From assembly GCA_030690405.1 (NCBI GenBank), contig JAUYGU010000078.1, positions 3,872 through 67,871 on the forward strand: a stretch of 64,000 nt of DNA, written 5' to 3'. The DNA is from Dehalococcoidia bacterium. Lineage in GTDB: Bacteria > Chloroflexota > Dehalococcoidia > SM23-28-2 > RBG-16-64-32. Positions 43,210-51,583 of this stretch are shown here, piece after piece; position 1 is the stretch's first letter, and each line of letters opens with the position of its first letter. The translations under genes and the position numbers were made by a program. A model generated the notes under the pieces. It ran no database searches, was not told where the DNA came from, and was given only the letters and a program-made list of their open reading frames with translations.

Positions 43210-43422
43210 ACAAGTAAGGACGCAATAGCCAACGGGCGGTTACGTAAATAGTATCGGCGGCTCACGGCAGCGTGCGGTGCGTCAGACCTTCGCTAAATGA
43301 GGGCTCACCAAGGGGACTAACGAGCGGGTGATCCAGAAAGCCCTAGGCCACATGTCGGCCCTGTTACAGACGAGTTGGACAAGGCCGGGGCGGGTTCGAG
43401 GAAACTAAGCAAGGCGGGTCAC

Positions 43423-43533
43423 ATGGAGAGCCTATCGATGTGCGAATCGATGGAGCTGGGACTGCTGGAGTTTCTGGAGAGGGCGGAGAATGTGATGGGC
43501 CCACCGGGAACAGGTAAGATGGTCCGTTGCTAA
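43423..43533 (+). pseudogene. IstB-like ATPase fragment (IS21 family)
   Basis: The 36-codon frame contains LLEFLERAENVMGPPGTGK, which resembles the Walker A region of IstB helper proteins (FLERAENV...GPPGTGKTH). It stops soon after. Suggests a lost IS21-type insertion sequence. Confidence 0.45.
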
Positions 43534-43687
43534 TAGTAGGAAAAAAGTTCGGCAGGGGCGGAAGCCTCCAGAGCTTAGTGATGACAGACCAGGGGGCTTG
43601 CCGTCGTTCACCAGGACGTGGGGCTCTAGGAGCCTATCGGCTGGGCATTGAACAGGGCGCTGAGGAACTCCGCGGGGCAGTAGACCC

Positions 43688-43789
43688 TCAGCCTTCGCGG
43701 ACGAGTAGGACCGTTAATCCGGGCTCGAGCGAGACAGTCAGGTTTCGAAGATTCCAGAAATTCGATACGTCTAGCCGGCTCAGATACAT
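43688..43789 (-). pseudogene. N-terminal fragment of a RecF-like ATPase
   Basis: MYLSRLDVSNFWNLRNLTV then SLEPGLTVLLVREG. This closely follows the first strands of RecF/AAA-type ATPases (LxxxNFRNxxxxxxxxxPGLTVLxGxNG), but the Walker A loop is lost and a stop follows. Clearly broken. Confidence 0.5.
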
Positions 43790-43910
43790 GACGGCGCGTG
43801 GCGGCGGCAACCTCACCGTCTCAATTTCTCGCCGAGTCCGGCGCTCTAGTTTGGCGGCGAAGCTACAGAACCGTCCCAAGCGGGGTTGGCCCATCCGCGA
43901 AAAAGATCTG

Positions 43911-43996
43911 TTGGACTGAAATTGGAGTAGATGGCCCCGAATTGGACTGATTGGACCGGATTCTTGGACTGAAATTGGACTAGCGAGCCTCACACT
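43911..43996 (+). promoter_or_regulatory. Site D: phased TTGGACT repeats before the T4SS operon
   Basis: TTGGACT 43911, TTGGAGT 43922, TTGGACT 43942, 43964 and 43975 (steps 11, 20, 22, 11), with an off-phase TTGGACC at 43951. CACACT (43991-43996) begins after nine bases. The last three steps (20, 22, 11) are identical to site A read leftward. The operon start is 68 bases further on. Confidence 0.8.
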
Positions 43997-44063
43997 GGCC
44001 CTCACAACCGCCTGATGGACCGCCCGCGACGGAGCGGACGGCGGGCGGCGGAAGGGAGGAGCC

Positions 44064-45344
44064 ATGCGAGGCCTGCTTGTCGGAGTGACGGTCGCCGTCG
44101 CCCTCATCGTTGGGGTGCTGGTGGCCGCTCCCGTGCACGCCGGGGGGCCGGAGACTACCGAGGGCGAGGCGCTCGCTGAGCTGGTCTTCGCCGGGGCGCC
44201 GCTCGCAGCGCCGACAGCCACATCGCCGACTTCCCCCGCAGGTCTGACCGCCTCCACCTCATCGGCTCCCTCCTCATCTATAGGCTCCCCGCCTGCGGGG
44301 TCAGCAGCCGCACCGGCCGCAGAGTTCGTACCGCAGCCACCGGGGACGGGCCCTCAGGTCGATCCGCAGCTGCCCGATATCCCCAACCCTCTGGACTGGT
44401 TCAGCAACCTGGACCCGCGCAAATGGGCCGGCGACATCCTCAACGCCCTCCTCACCGTCATCGGCAAGGCGCTGCTGGAGGCGATCCGGGGGTTCGTCGA
44501 CTGGGCGCTCGGGTTCGGCGACAGCTCGCTGAACTTTGTCACCCGTACGCCGGCCGAAGGAACCTACGGCAGCCCGACGGTGCACAGCCTGTGGGACTTC
44601 TCGCGTGCCCTGGTGAACGTGGCCCTGGCCGTCATCGTCATGTGGGGCGGCTTCAACGTGATGGTCAAGGAGCACACCCGCAGCCCCTACCACGAGGTGA
44701 TGGAGCTCCTGCCCCGCCTGATCCTGGCGGCCCTGGCCGCGAACCTGACCCTGGAGTTCGCCCGCGGCCTCATCGACGCCAACAACGCCATCGCCGCCGG
44801 AGTGGGCCAGGTGGGGCTGCCAGGCTACGACCAGGCCAGCCCCAGCCAGGAGGGCATCGCCCTCATCTTCACGGCCCTGGCCTACGGCATCGTGGCCATC
44901 CTGCTAGTACTTCAGATGCTGATGCGGCTGGCCCTCATCGACGTGCTTATCGTCCTGGCGCCGGTGGCGTCCCTCCTGTGGGTGCTGCCCCAAACCCAGG
45001 GCTGGTTCCGCTGGTGGGCGAACCTCTTCCCGATCACGGTCTTCCAGCAGGCGGTCCAGATGATGGTCCTGCGGCTGGGCTCTGCGCTGATGGTCGAGCT
45101 GACGCCCGGCAGCCTGTCGAACGCCCTACTGACCCTCCTCCTGGGCATCGCGGTGTGCTGGCTGACCCTGAAGGTGCCATCGCTCCTGCGGGGCCAGGTG
45201 CACCATGCGGGCATCTCCAGCGTGCTGAGCCTTGTGCTGATCACGAGACTCGCGGGCTCAGTGGCCGGCGGCGGTCGCGGCGCCGCAGCCGGGGCGGCCG
45301 GGGCAGCCGGTCGAGGCGCGCAGCCAGCGGCAGGGCGGGCCTAG
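44064..45344 (+). CDS. VirB6/TrbL-like T4SS channel protein
   Basis: 426 residues, SD GGGAGGAG. A signal peptide, a Ser/Pro/Ala linker and then at least six hydrophobic segments: ALVNVALAVIVMWGGFNVMV, LLPRLILAALAANLTLEFARG, IALIFTALAYGIVAILLVLQMLM and LIDVLIVLAPVASLLWVLPQT among them. The order matches the TrbL/VirB6 group, the polytopic inner-membrane channel of T4SS. The tail is Ala/Gly-rich. First gene of the operon behind site D; the next start is 12 bases on. Confidence 0.82.
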   Translation: MRGLLVGVTVAVALIVGVLVAAPVHAGGPETTEGEALAELVFAGAPLAAPTATSPTSPAGLTASTSSAPSSSIGSPPAGSAAAPAAEFVPQPPGTGPQVDPQLPDIPNPLDWFSNLDPRKWAGDILNALLTVIGKALLEAIRGFVDWALGFGDSSLNFVTRTPAEGTYGSPTVHSLWDFSRALVNVALAVIVMWGGFNVMVKEHTRSPYHEVMELLPRLILAALAANLTLEFARGLIDANNAIAAGVGQVGLPGYDQASPSQEGIALIFTALAYGIVAILLVLQMLMRLALIDVLIVLAPVASLLWVLPQTQGWFRWWANLFPITVFQQAVQMMVLRLGSALMVELTPGSLSNALLTLLLGIAVCWLTLKVPSLLRGQVHHAGISSVLSLVLITRLAGSVAGGGRGAAAGAAGAAGRGAQPAAGRA

Positions 45345-45355
45345 AGGAGACGGCG

Positions 45356-46273
45356 ATGGGCGCAGGCGAGATGGAAGTTCCCGATGTCCTGGGCGAGCTG
45401 GGCCGCGACGCGGCCAAGCTGGTCGGCGCGCTGGCGGTCCTGCTGTTGGCCCCCCTGCTCCTCCTCCTGGCGGCCTTCGGCGGCTTGCCGGAAGCCGCGC
45501 GCACCACCGCAGCGTCCGCCGCGATCGCCGAGATTCCGCCCGACCAGTTGGAGGTCATGCGGCAGGTGAGCCTCCAGACCGGCATCCCCTGGCAGATCCT
45601 CGCCGCCATCGCCAAGGTGGAGAGCGACTTCGGCCGTAACATTGAGACGAGCTCGGCCGGGGCCATCGGCTACGGCCAGTTCCTGCCGGAGACCTGGGCC
45701 GCCTACGGCGAGGGCGGCGACCTCTACGACTACCACGACGTCATCCCCGCCATGGGGCGCTACCTCCTGGCCAGCGGCGCGCCGGCGGACATGCCGCGCG
45801 CCCTCTACGCCTACAACCACTCCTGGTCCTACGTCGACAAGGTGCTGGCCTACGCCGCCGCCTACGGCTACGTCGAACCGACCAGCATCCCAGCGCGGGC
45901 GGTCGAACTGGTCCGCTCCCGCATCGGCGCGCCCTACGTCTGGGGCACCGGGGGCCCCGAGGCCTTCGACTGCAGCGGCCTGGTGCTCTGGGTCTACGAG
46001 CAGCTGGGCCTCCAGGTGCCCCGCACCGCCCAGCAGCAGTTCGAATGGGCCGTGCCCATCGAGCCGTCGCAGCTCCAGCCCGGCGACCTGGTCTTCTACG
46101 AGATATGTTGCCAACCAGACAGGGTGACTCATGTGGGGATTTATACAGGATACGGCGAGATGATCCACGCTCCGGCTCCGGGTGCTTTCGTCCGTGTCGA
46201 GTCCATCGACACGCCCTACTGGCGACAGCACTTCGTGGGTGCCGGAAGGGTACCGCCGGAGGCTCTGCGATGA
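45356..46273 (+). CDS. VirB1-like lytic transglycosylase fused to NlpC/P60 endopeptidase, with replaced C-terminus
   Basis: 305 residues. Membrane helix at 25-43. The SLT domain has catalytic Glu89 (AIAKVESDFG) and the YGQFLPETW motif. NlpC/P60 has Cys206 (FDCSGLVLWVYE) and His259 (DRVTHVGIYTG). It opens peptidoglycan for the conjugation channel. At Tyr248/Glu249 (46097-46102) the DNA changes: GC drops, and the C-terminal 57 residues come from the left end of the recombinase module. The original end survives at 49532-49711. Both ends encode the His motif, so the gene should still work. Confidence 0.88.
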   Translation: MGAGEMEVPDVLGELGRDAAKLVGALAVLLLAPLLLLLAAFGGLPEAARTTAASAAIAEIPPDQLEVMRQVSLQTGIPWQILAAIAKVESDFGRNIETSSAGAIGYGQFLPETWAAYGEGGDLYDYHDVIPAMGRYLLASGAPADMPRALYAYNHSWSYVDKVLAYAAAYGYVEPTSIPARAVELVRSRIGAPYVWGTGGPEAFDCSGLVLWVYEQLGLQVPRTAQQQFEWAVPIEPSQLQPGDLVFYEICCQPDRVTHVGIYTGYGEMIHAPAPGAFVRVESIDTPYWRQHFVGAGRVPPEALR

Positions 46274-46307
46274 TCCTGGTAGCAAGTCTACGACCAAGGA
46301 GGTCAGT

Positions 46308-47369
46308 GTGAGCAAGCCTTTCCCCGTGCGGCTGGAACGCGATGATGCCAGCAGCGTCATGGCTGCCAGCATCGGTGTGCCTCTCGTTGACGGTTACCTG
46401 CGCTACCTCGCGGCGATCGGTCGCGCTCCGACCACGCTGTCCAGCTACGCTTACGACCTGGCGGTGTTCTGCCGCTGGCTTGGAGCGAAATACCCGGACC
46501 AGGACGTCGCGTCGGCGCTGCTGGAACTTACCGGCGTGGAAGTCTTCGCCTTTGTGGAGGACCAGTTCGGCGAGCAGCCAGACCGAAGGCCTCTTGCTGC
46601 CCGCACGGTGTACCGGCGGATCGTGGCGCTGGCCAAGTGCTTCGACTGGGCCGAGGCGATCGGAGCGGTCGAGCGTAATCCCGTACCGCGCGAACGCTCG
46701 CACGGGAGCTTCGCTAACCGACGTGGCGCTCGCCCTGCCTTCCTGCGCGTCCCCACTCCTCTCCCGCGCCCGGCTCCCCAACAGGAGATCGAAGCCTTCG
46801 TGGGCAGCCTGCGCACCTGGCGCGACCGCGCTCTGGTGGGCCTCTTGCTCGGTGGAGGACTTCGGCTGTCTGAAGCGCTGGGCTTGCAGCTCGGCGACCT
46901 GGACTGGGGCGGGAAGCAGGTCTTCGTGCGCCACGGAAAACGAGGGCGCCAGCGCTACGCCATGGTGCCTGACTCGGTCTGGGCTGTCCTCAAGGCCTAC
47001 GTGGAGACGGAGCTGCCGGAGCCGGCGGCGGGCGCTGCCGCGGCTGGCTCACCGCTTTTCGTTACCCTCCACGGGAGCCGTCGAGGCCGGGCCTTAGCTC
47101 CCGCCGGCGTCCAGAGCCTCTTCCGCCACCACCGGAAGCTGGCCCGGACGCCGAATGTGACGCCGCACCGGCTACGTCACGCCTGCGCGACCGATCTGCA
47201 CCGGGCAGGCATGCCGCTGGAGGTGCTTCAGGAGCAGTTAGGGCATCGCCTTTTGGAGTCCACGCGACTCTACGTCCACATCAGCAACGAGCGCCTGCGC
47301 ACAGCGTATCTGGCGGCGCAGGAACAACTCTATCGGCTCGCAGGAGCGACGGAGGCCATCAATGGGTAA
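46308..47369 (+). CDS. Tyrosine recombinase (TnpA-like)
   Basis: 353 residues from GTG 46308 (AAGGAGG before it). An N-terminal SAM-like core-binding domain (YLRYLAAIGRAPTTLSSYAYDL) is followed by catalytic Arg186 (GGGLRLSEALG), His287/Arg290 (TPHRLRHACATDL), His313 (QLGHRLL) and Tyr322 (TRLYVHIS). All key residues are present. Size and pairing match TnpA of Tn554 (about 361 residues). It overlaps the next gene by eight bases. Confidence 0.92.
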   Translation: MSKPFPVRLERDDASSVMAASIGVPLVDGYLRYLAAIGRAPTTLSSYAYDLAVFCRWLGAKYPDQDVASALLELTGVEVFAFVEDQFGEQPDRRPLAARTVYRRIVALAKCFDWAEAIGAVERNPVPRERSHGSFANRRGARPAFLRVPTPLPRPAPQQEIEAFVGSLRTWRDRALVGLLLGGGLRLSEALGLQLGDLDWGGKQVFVRHGKRGRQRYAMVPDSVWAVLKAYVETELPEPAAGAAAAGSPLFVTLHGSRRGRALAPAGVQSLFRHHRKLARTPNVTPHRLRHACATDLHRAGMPLEVLQEQLGHRLLESTRLYVHISNERLRTAYLAAQEQLYRLAGATEAING

Positions 47370-49500
47370 GCCACTGGCCACGACGCTCGCCCAACTCCCG
47401 CCGGAGCACCTCACCCTGCTCAAGGACTACGAGGACGCGCTACGGCGGGCGGGCATCAGTGACCGCATCTTCGCGTCAAAAGCTCGCAGCTCCGCCCAGG
47501 AGGGCGCAGGAGCATCGGTCCTCGGCAACCGGCTCTGGGCCGCGCGGCGCTTCCTGGCGGAATGGGACTTAACGGGCTGGCGGGCATTGTCAGCCGCCGA
47601 TCAGCTAGCGCTCCTCATCGGCCCCCGCCCGGCAATCCTTGCCCCCGGCTACCGCTCCTTCATCTGCTGGCTCGGCCTGACCGGTCGTGCACCGTTCTCG
47701 GCCTCGCTCTTGGAAACCTTGGACGCTCGGGCCCCCAGCGCCATCCGCTGGCTCGAGCAGGGCCGCCTCGTGTGGCCAGACTTCTTTCAGCGCCTACGGG
47801 AGACAGCCCTGAAGCTGGGCTACCAGCCGGATACCGGCGACTTCGTCTGTCATGCCGTGACAAAAGCGGTCGCCCACACTGGCAAGCAGCCCGAGACGCT
47901 GACCACCGAAGACCTGGTGGCCGTTTCCGAGGCGATCCTCCAAGTGCGTCGGCGTAACCGCAATGGTCAACCCCCGCGAAGCCGAGAGCACCAGCCCTTA
48001 AGGCCCTGGACCACCGCCTCCGTCCTCTACCACGCGGGCGTGATCGACTCCGCGCCGGACACGCACCTCATTGGCCGACGGCCTGGGCTAGGGGACGAGG
48101 TAAGCCAGCTCGGGTTTCTGCAGGAGCGCTGGCCGGAACTTCACGACGTAGCCCGGCGCTATCTCGAGCGCCGGCGCGCCAGCGTCAAGCCGTCCACGAT
48201 CAAACAGCAGGCTGCCGCCCTCGGCTCCTTCTTGCGCTGGCTCACCAGCACCCACCCTGAGATTTCCTCGCTCTCACAGCTAGACCGGATGACCCACATC
48301 GAGCCCTATATCGGTTGGGTACTCCATGAGGGCGGCCGGGGCCGTGCGTGCGGAGAACGGCAGTGGACTCTCAGCACGAGACATGCTCGATTGAGTACCT
48401 TACGTTCCTGCTTCCGGCTCCTCACGCTCTGGGGCTGGCCAGAGGCGCCAGCCAGGCAACTCTTCCTCTCCGGAGATCTGCCGCGGCTTCCGGATCCGCT
48501 GCCTAAAGCGTTTGACGATGTCCAGGCCGCCAGCATGGTGCACCTGGCTCGAACCACTTCGCCACCGCTCCAGCGGCTGATCATTGAGCTGCTTGCTGGC
48601 TGTGGGCTGAGGGTTGGCGAAGCCCGCGACCTGAAGCTCTCCGACATCGTGAGCTTTGGCAGCACCGCCTCGCATCCCGCCACTCAACCCTGGCTACGCG
48701 TTCCACTGGGCAAGCTCGGCAACGACCGTTACGTCCCGATCGGCCCGGAGCTGCAGGAGGCTCTTGACCATTTCTTGGAGCAGGGGCGATCGGGACGCGA
48801 CTGGGAGGGGCTGGCATCCCCGCCCGCCTGGACTGCGTACCTCCTGACCACCAAGGGACGGCGCGTCTCCAGGGCTTACTGCAACCAGGTCGTCCACCAG
48901 TTAGCGCGCCGCGCCGGCGTCATCGATGCTCATGCCCACCGCTGGCGCCACACGTTCGCCACGCAGGCGATCAACCGCGGCATGGACCTCGCTTCGATTG
49001 CCGCCCTGCTGGGACACACCACACTCGAGATGACGATGGTCTATGCCCGTATCGCCAATCCTTCGTTACGGCGGGAATTCGACCGCGTTTCCCAGCAGGT
49101 CCAGGCCTTTTACAGCGTGGTCTCCAACGATACCCCCAGCTCCGACACGCCGGTCCAGCTCCCTGCCGGTGCACTTGGCCCGGCCATGACGGTTACGCGC
49201 AGAGAGCTGGAATGGCGCCGTCTCGGCAACGGCTGGTGCACCCGCCGCGCCTATATCGACTGCCGCTACGAGCTGGTGTGCGAACGGTGCGTCCACTTCA
49301 ACACCGACCAGCTCTTTCTGCCTGTGCTTGAGTCTCAATACGAGGACGCGTCGCGCAAAGGACAGCACGCACGAATCGAGCTCTTTGGCGAACTCATCTC
49401 CTCCGTGAAGCAGGCTCAAGACATGGATTCACTTCCGGCCGTGTCGGGGCCTCAGCTAGCGGACTTTTCGGCTCCGAACGCCCAAGACGTGAAGCCGTGA
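47362..49500 (+). CDS. Large tyrosine recombinase (TnpB-like)
   Basis: 712 residues. The N-terminal 300 residues are specific to this type. The core-binding region is at about 265-340 (YLERRRASVKPSTIKQQAAALGSFLRWL). Catalytic residues: Arg417 (AGCGLRVGEARDL), His526/Arg529 (AHRWRHTFATQ), His near 552 (LLGHTTLEM) and Tyr561 (MVYARI). A tail of about 150 residues has Cys pairs (CRYELVCERCVHF) that may bind zinc. This matches TnpB of Tn554 (about 630 residues) in order and design. Confidence 0.88.
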   Translation: MGKPLATTLAQLPPEHLTLLKDYEDALRRAGISDRIFASKARSSAQEGAGASVLGNRLWAARRFLAEWDLTGWRALSAADQLALLIGPRPAILAPGYRSFICWLGLTGRAPFSASLLETLDARAPSAIRWLEQGRLVWPDFFQRLRETALKLGYQPDTGDFVCHAVTKAVAHTGKQPETLTTEDLVAVSEAILQVRRRNRNGQPPRSREHQPLRPWTTASVLYHAGVIDSAPDTHLIGRRPGLGDEVSQLGFLQERWPELHDVARRYLERRRASVKPSTIKQQAAALGSFLRWLTSTHPEISSLSQLDRMTHIEPYIGWVLHEGGRGRACGERQWTLSTRHARLSTLRSCFRLLTLWGWPEAPARQLFLSGDLPRLPDPLPKAFDDVQAASMVHLARTTSPPLQRLIIELLAGCGLRVGEARDLKLSDIVSFGSTASHPATQPWLRVPLGKLGNDRYVPIGPELQEALDHFLEQGRSGRDWEGLASPPAWTAYLLTTKGRRVSRAYCNQVVHQLARRAGVIDAHAHRWRHTFATQAINRGMDLASIAALLGHTTLEMTMVYARIANPSLRREFDRVSQQVQAFYSVVSNDTPSSDTPVQLPAGALGPAMTVTRRELEWRRLGNGWCTRRAYIDCRYELVCERCVHFNTDQLFLPVLESQYEDASRKGQHARIELFGELISSVKQAQDMDSLPAVSGPQLADFSAPNAQDVKP

Positions 49501-49516
49501 GACGAGGAGGACTTGC

Positions 49517-49711
49517 ATGGCGAGAGAATTCGAGGGCACCTACCCCTCGGCGGACCGCATGACGCACGTCGGCATCTATGTGGGCAATGGGACGCTTGTC
49601 ATGGCCACGAACACGGGAGACTTCGTACGTCAGGTGCCACTGTCCGACCCCTACTGGAGCGCCCACTTCGCGGGCGCGGGCCGGCCACCCTACTGGGAGG
49701 TTCCGGCATGA
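49517..49711 (+). pseudogene. Displaced original 3' end of the NlpC/P60 gene
   Basis: From GAG 49532 the frame reads EGTYPSADRMTHVGIYVGNG and ends FAGAGRPPYWEVPA, the normal C-terminal third of an NlpC/P60 domain with the catalytic His. An ATG at 49517 gives it an accidental start. Its stop overlaps the next T4SS gene (ATGA), as expected for the original operon. Joined to residue 248 of the upstream gene it makes a continuous domain. Confidence 0.8.
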
Positions 49712-50256
49712 TCGGCGGGCGTGGCGCGATGCTGGCCCTGGCCGGGCTGGCGGGCCTGCTGCTGGTGATGGCGGTGGTGAGCGGCTGGCAGGGGACGAGC
49801 CGGCTGACGGGCAGGGGCGACGACACGCGGGCGGTGGAGGAGACGGCCCAGGTCTTCGTGGAAGCCTACGGCACCTTCGACTTCCGCGATCCGGGCTCCT
49901 ATCGTGAGCGCCTGCTGACGCTCACCACCGGGACCGTGCGGGCGGCCGTGGCCGCTTCCCAGGTCGACCCCGTCGCCCTGGGTCAGCAGCGGACAATGAC
50001 CACTCGGGTCGTGAGCGTCGAAGTGTCGGCCCTGTCGGAGGATGGGGCAACGGCGTCGGTTACGGCGGAGCAGCTCCGGCGTGGCACGGACCCTTCCTCG
50101 GGCCGTCTGACCGAGGAGCGCGTCGAGCAGCGGGTCGCCTGTCGACTGGACAAGGAGGGCGGCCGCTGGCTGGTGGCGGAGTTCCGCCTGCTCTCCGAAG
50201 AACCGCAGAGACCGGAAGCTCAGAACGAGGAAAGGAGGCGAGTCGCTCTTGGCTGA
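49708..50256 (+). CDS. VirB8/TcpC-like T4SS protein
   Basis: 182 residues from ATG 49708. One N-terminal membrane helix (MLALAGLAGLLLVMAVVSGW) is followed by an NTF2-like domain: ETAQVFVEAYGTFDFRDPGSY, TTGTVRAAVAAS and a last strand GGRWLVAEFRLL. This is the usual pattern of VirB8-type or conjugative-transposon TcpC assembly proteins. The assignment is by topology and position; sequence similarity is low in this family. Confidence 0.65.
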   Translation: MIGGRGAMLALAGLAGLLLVMAVVSGWQGTSRLTGRGDDTRAVEETAQVFVEAYGTFDFRDPGSYRERLLTLTTGTVRAAVAASQVDPVALGQQRTMTTRVVSVEVSALSEDGATASVTAEQLRRGTDPSSGRLTEERVEQRVACRLDKEGGRWLVAEFRLLSEEPQRPEAQNEERRRVALG

Positions 50257-50479
50257 GATCAACACGTTGTTCAACAATCTGATGAACATCGGCCTGGGGG
50301 TGGGCGTGGCAGTGGCGGCCTTCTTCGTCATGTGGGGCGCCTTCCTGTACATGTCGGCGGGGGGCAGCCCTCACCAGATGGAGCGCGGCAAGGCGGCCAT
50401 CGCCAACGCCCTTGCCGGGCTGGCCATCGTCCTGCTGGCGCGGGTCATCGCCGGCATGATCCAGAGCGCGATGGGCTAG
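50249..50479 (+). CDS. VirB2/TrbC-like T4SS pilin
   Basis: 76 residues from TTG 50249 (AAAGGAGG ten bases before). Two membrane helices (IGLGVGVAVAAFFVMWGAFLYM and NALAGLAIVLLARVIAGMI) joined by a short loop GGSPHQMERGKAA, the standard VirB2-like hairpin without a long signal peptide. It is the probable subunit lining the conjugation channel. Confidence 0.8.
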   Translation: MAEINTLFNNLMNIGLGVGVAVAAFFVMWGAFLYMSAGGSPHQMERGKAAIANALAGLAIVLLARVIAGMIQSAMG

Positions 50480-50490
50480 GAGGACGACCG

Positions 50491-50892
50491 ATGGACCGAC
50501 ACGAGATACCCACCCACCTGAACGTCGAGGATAAGGCCTTTGCCGGGCTAACGATGCGCCAATTGATGACCGCAGCGGTCGGCCTGGCCCTGGCCTACGG
50601 GGCGGCCAGCGAGCCGCCGCTGCCGATCCCGATCCGTTTGGTTGTCGCCGGCATGGTGCTCATCGCCGTGGCGCTGCTCGCCCTCTGGCGGCCAGCGGGG
50701 CGGCCGCTAGAGGACTGGGCCTTCGTCCTCCTGCGCTACTGGGCGCTCCCTCGGGTCGCCGTCTGGCGGCCACGGGACGTACCCGTGAGTGCTGGGGAGA
50801 TGTCCGTCAGGTATGAAGTCGTGGTGCCGGAGCCGATCTGGGCGGACCGCGCGGCCGCACAGGAAGCGGGTTCCTATGCAGCGTCCCACTGA
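50491..50892 (+). CDS. PrgI/VirB3-like T4SS protein
   Basis: 133 residues. EIPTHLNVEDKAFAGLTMRQLM is the PrgI family N-terminus, followed by two membrane helices (AAVGLALAYGAAS and RLVVAGMVLIAVALLALW) and a C-terminal tail with EDWAFVLLRYWALPRVAVWRPRD. PrgI stands in for VirB3 in Gram-positive and monoderm T4SS. It is 11 bases after the pilin and overlaps the next gene. Confidence 0.85.
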   Translation: MDRHEIPTHLNVEDKAFAGLTMRQLMTAAVGLALAYGAASEPPLPIPIRLVVAGMVLIAVALLALWRPAGRPLEDWAFVLLRYWALPRVAVWRPRDVPVSAGEMSVRYEVVVPEPIWADRAAAQEAGSYAASH

Positions 50893-51583
50893 CCGCCGAT
50901 TCGCGAGCGCACAGGAGCTCCTCCCTCTGGAGGACATCCTTGACGGCGTGCTCTGCCTGCGGGGCGGCGACTACCGTGCGGTCCTGGAGGCTCAGAGCGT
51001 CAACTTCGGCCTCAAGTCCGAGGCCGAGCAGGAGGCGATCATGGCGGGCTACCGGGCTTTCCTCAACGCGCTGAGCTACCCCATTCAGGTGGTGGTGCGC
51101 ATCCTGCCCACGGACGTGGAGCCCTACCTGACAGCTCTGCGAGGACGGGCGAGCGACCGCGGCGCCGAGGCCATCCGTCGCCTTGCCCTGGACCACGAGG
51201 CGTTCGTTCGCCGGCTGGCCCGCGAGCGCACGCTGCTTGAGCGCCGCTTCTACGTAGTCATCCCGGCGGGGCTGGAGGGCACCTTCGAGCGGACGGGCGC
51301 CCGTCTGGGCCAGCGGCGGGGCATCCGCTGGCCGTGGCAGGGGAGACCGGGGAGCGCCCGGCAGGGCCTCGAGGCGGCAAGCGGACAGCTCACCTTTCGC
51401 TGCCAGGAGATCGCACAGGGCCTGGGCGGCTTCGGTGTGATGGCCCGTAGGCTCGGCAGTGATGAGCTGGTCGAACTCTGGTCCGCCTTCCTGGGCTCCG
51501 AGGTTGGGACGGGCCGGAGCGCAGTGGCGGCCCAGCCGGTCGTCGTAGGGCTGAGCCGCGAAGAGGCGAAAGCCAGTGCCTGA
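50876..51583 (+). CDS. VirB4-associated N-terminal-domain protein
   Basis: 235 residues from ATG 50876. LPLEDILDGVLCLRGGDYRAVLEAQSVNFGLKSEAEQEAIMAGYRAFLNAL matches the N-terminal part of TraC/VirB4-type ATPases (often with PrgI upstream), without a P-loop. It seems that the VirB4 N-terminal region is a separate protein in this system, with the ATPase encoded next and overlapping by eight bases. The two likely form one complex. Confidence 0.75.
   Translation: MQRPTDRRFASAQELLPLEDILDGVLCLRGGDYRAVLEAQSVNFGLKSEAEQEAIMAGYRAFLNALSYPIQVVVRILPTDVEPYLTALRGRASDRGAEAIRRLALDHEAFVRRLARERTLLERRFYVVIPAGLEGTFERTGARLGQRRGIRWPWQGRPGSARQGLEAASGQLTFRCQEIAQGLGGFGVMARRLGSDELVELWSAFLGSEVGTGRSAVAAQPVVVGLSREEAKASA

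Larger units (their letters stand above)
43210..43910. other. Gene-poor stretch with decayed remnants
   Basis: About 700 bases with lower GC and several stops in all frames. Two gene scraps (an IstB-like piece and a RecF-like N-terminus) can be recognised and are listed separately. The remaining 130-codon frame starting near 43527 has no convincing protein character. Confidence 0.5.
46100..49534 (+). mobile_element. Tn554-like tyrosine-recombinase module 1
   Basis: About 3.4 kb inserted in the NlpC/P60 gene. The left junction reads TTCTACGAG|ATATG (46094-46106) and the right junction AATTCGAGGGCACC (from 49527). The two recombinase genes (354 and 713 codons) overlap by eight bases, like tnpA and tnpB of Tn554. 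No inverted ends or target duplication are seen, again as in Tn554. The left end supplies 57 codons that close the split gene. Confidence 0.65.

Noticed and set aside
44423..45355. Long upstream extension of the NlpC/P60 frame
   Set aside because: It is an out-of-frame reading of the VirB6-like gene (Arg/Pro/Gly-rich). The start at 45356 has an SD and suitable position.
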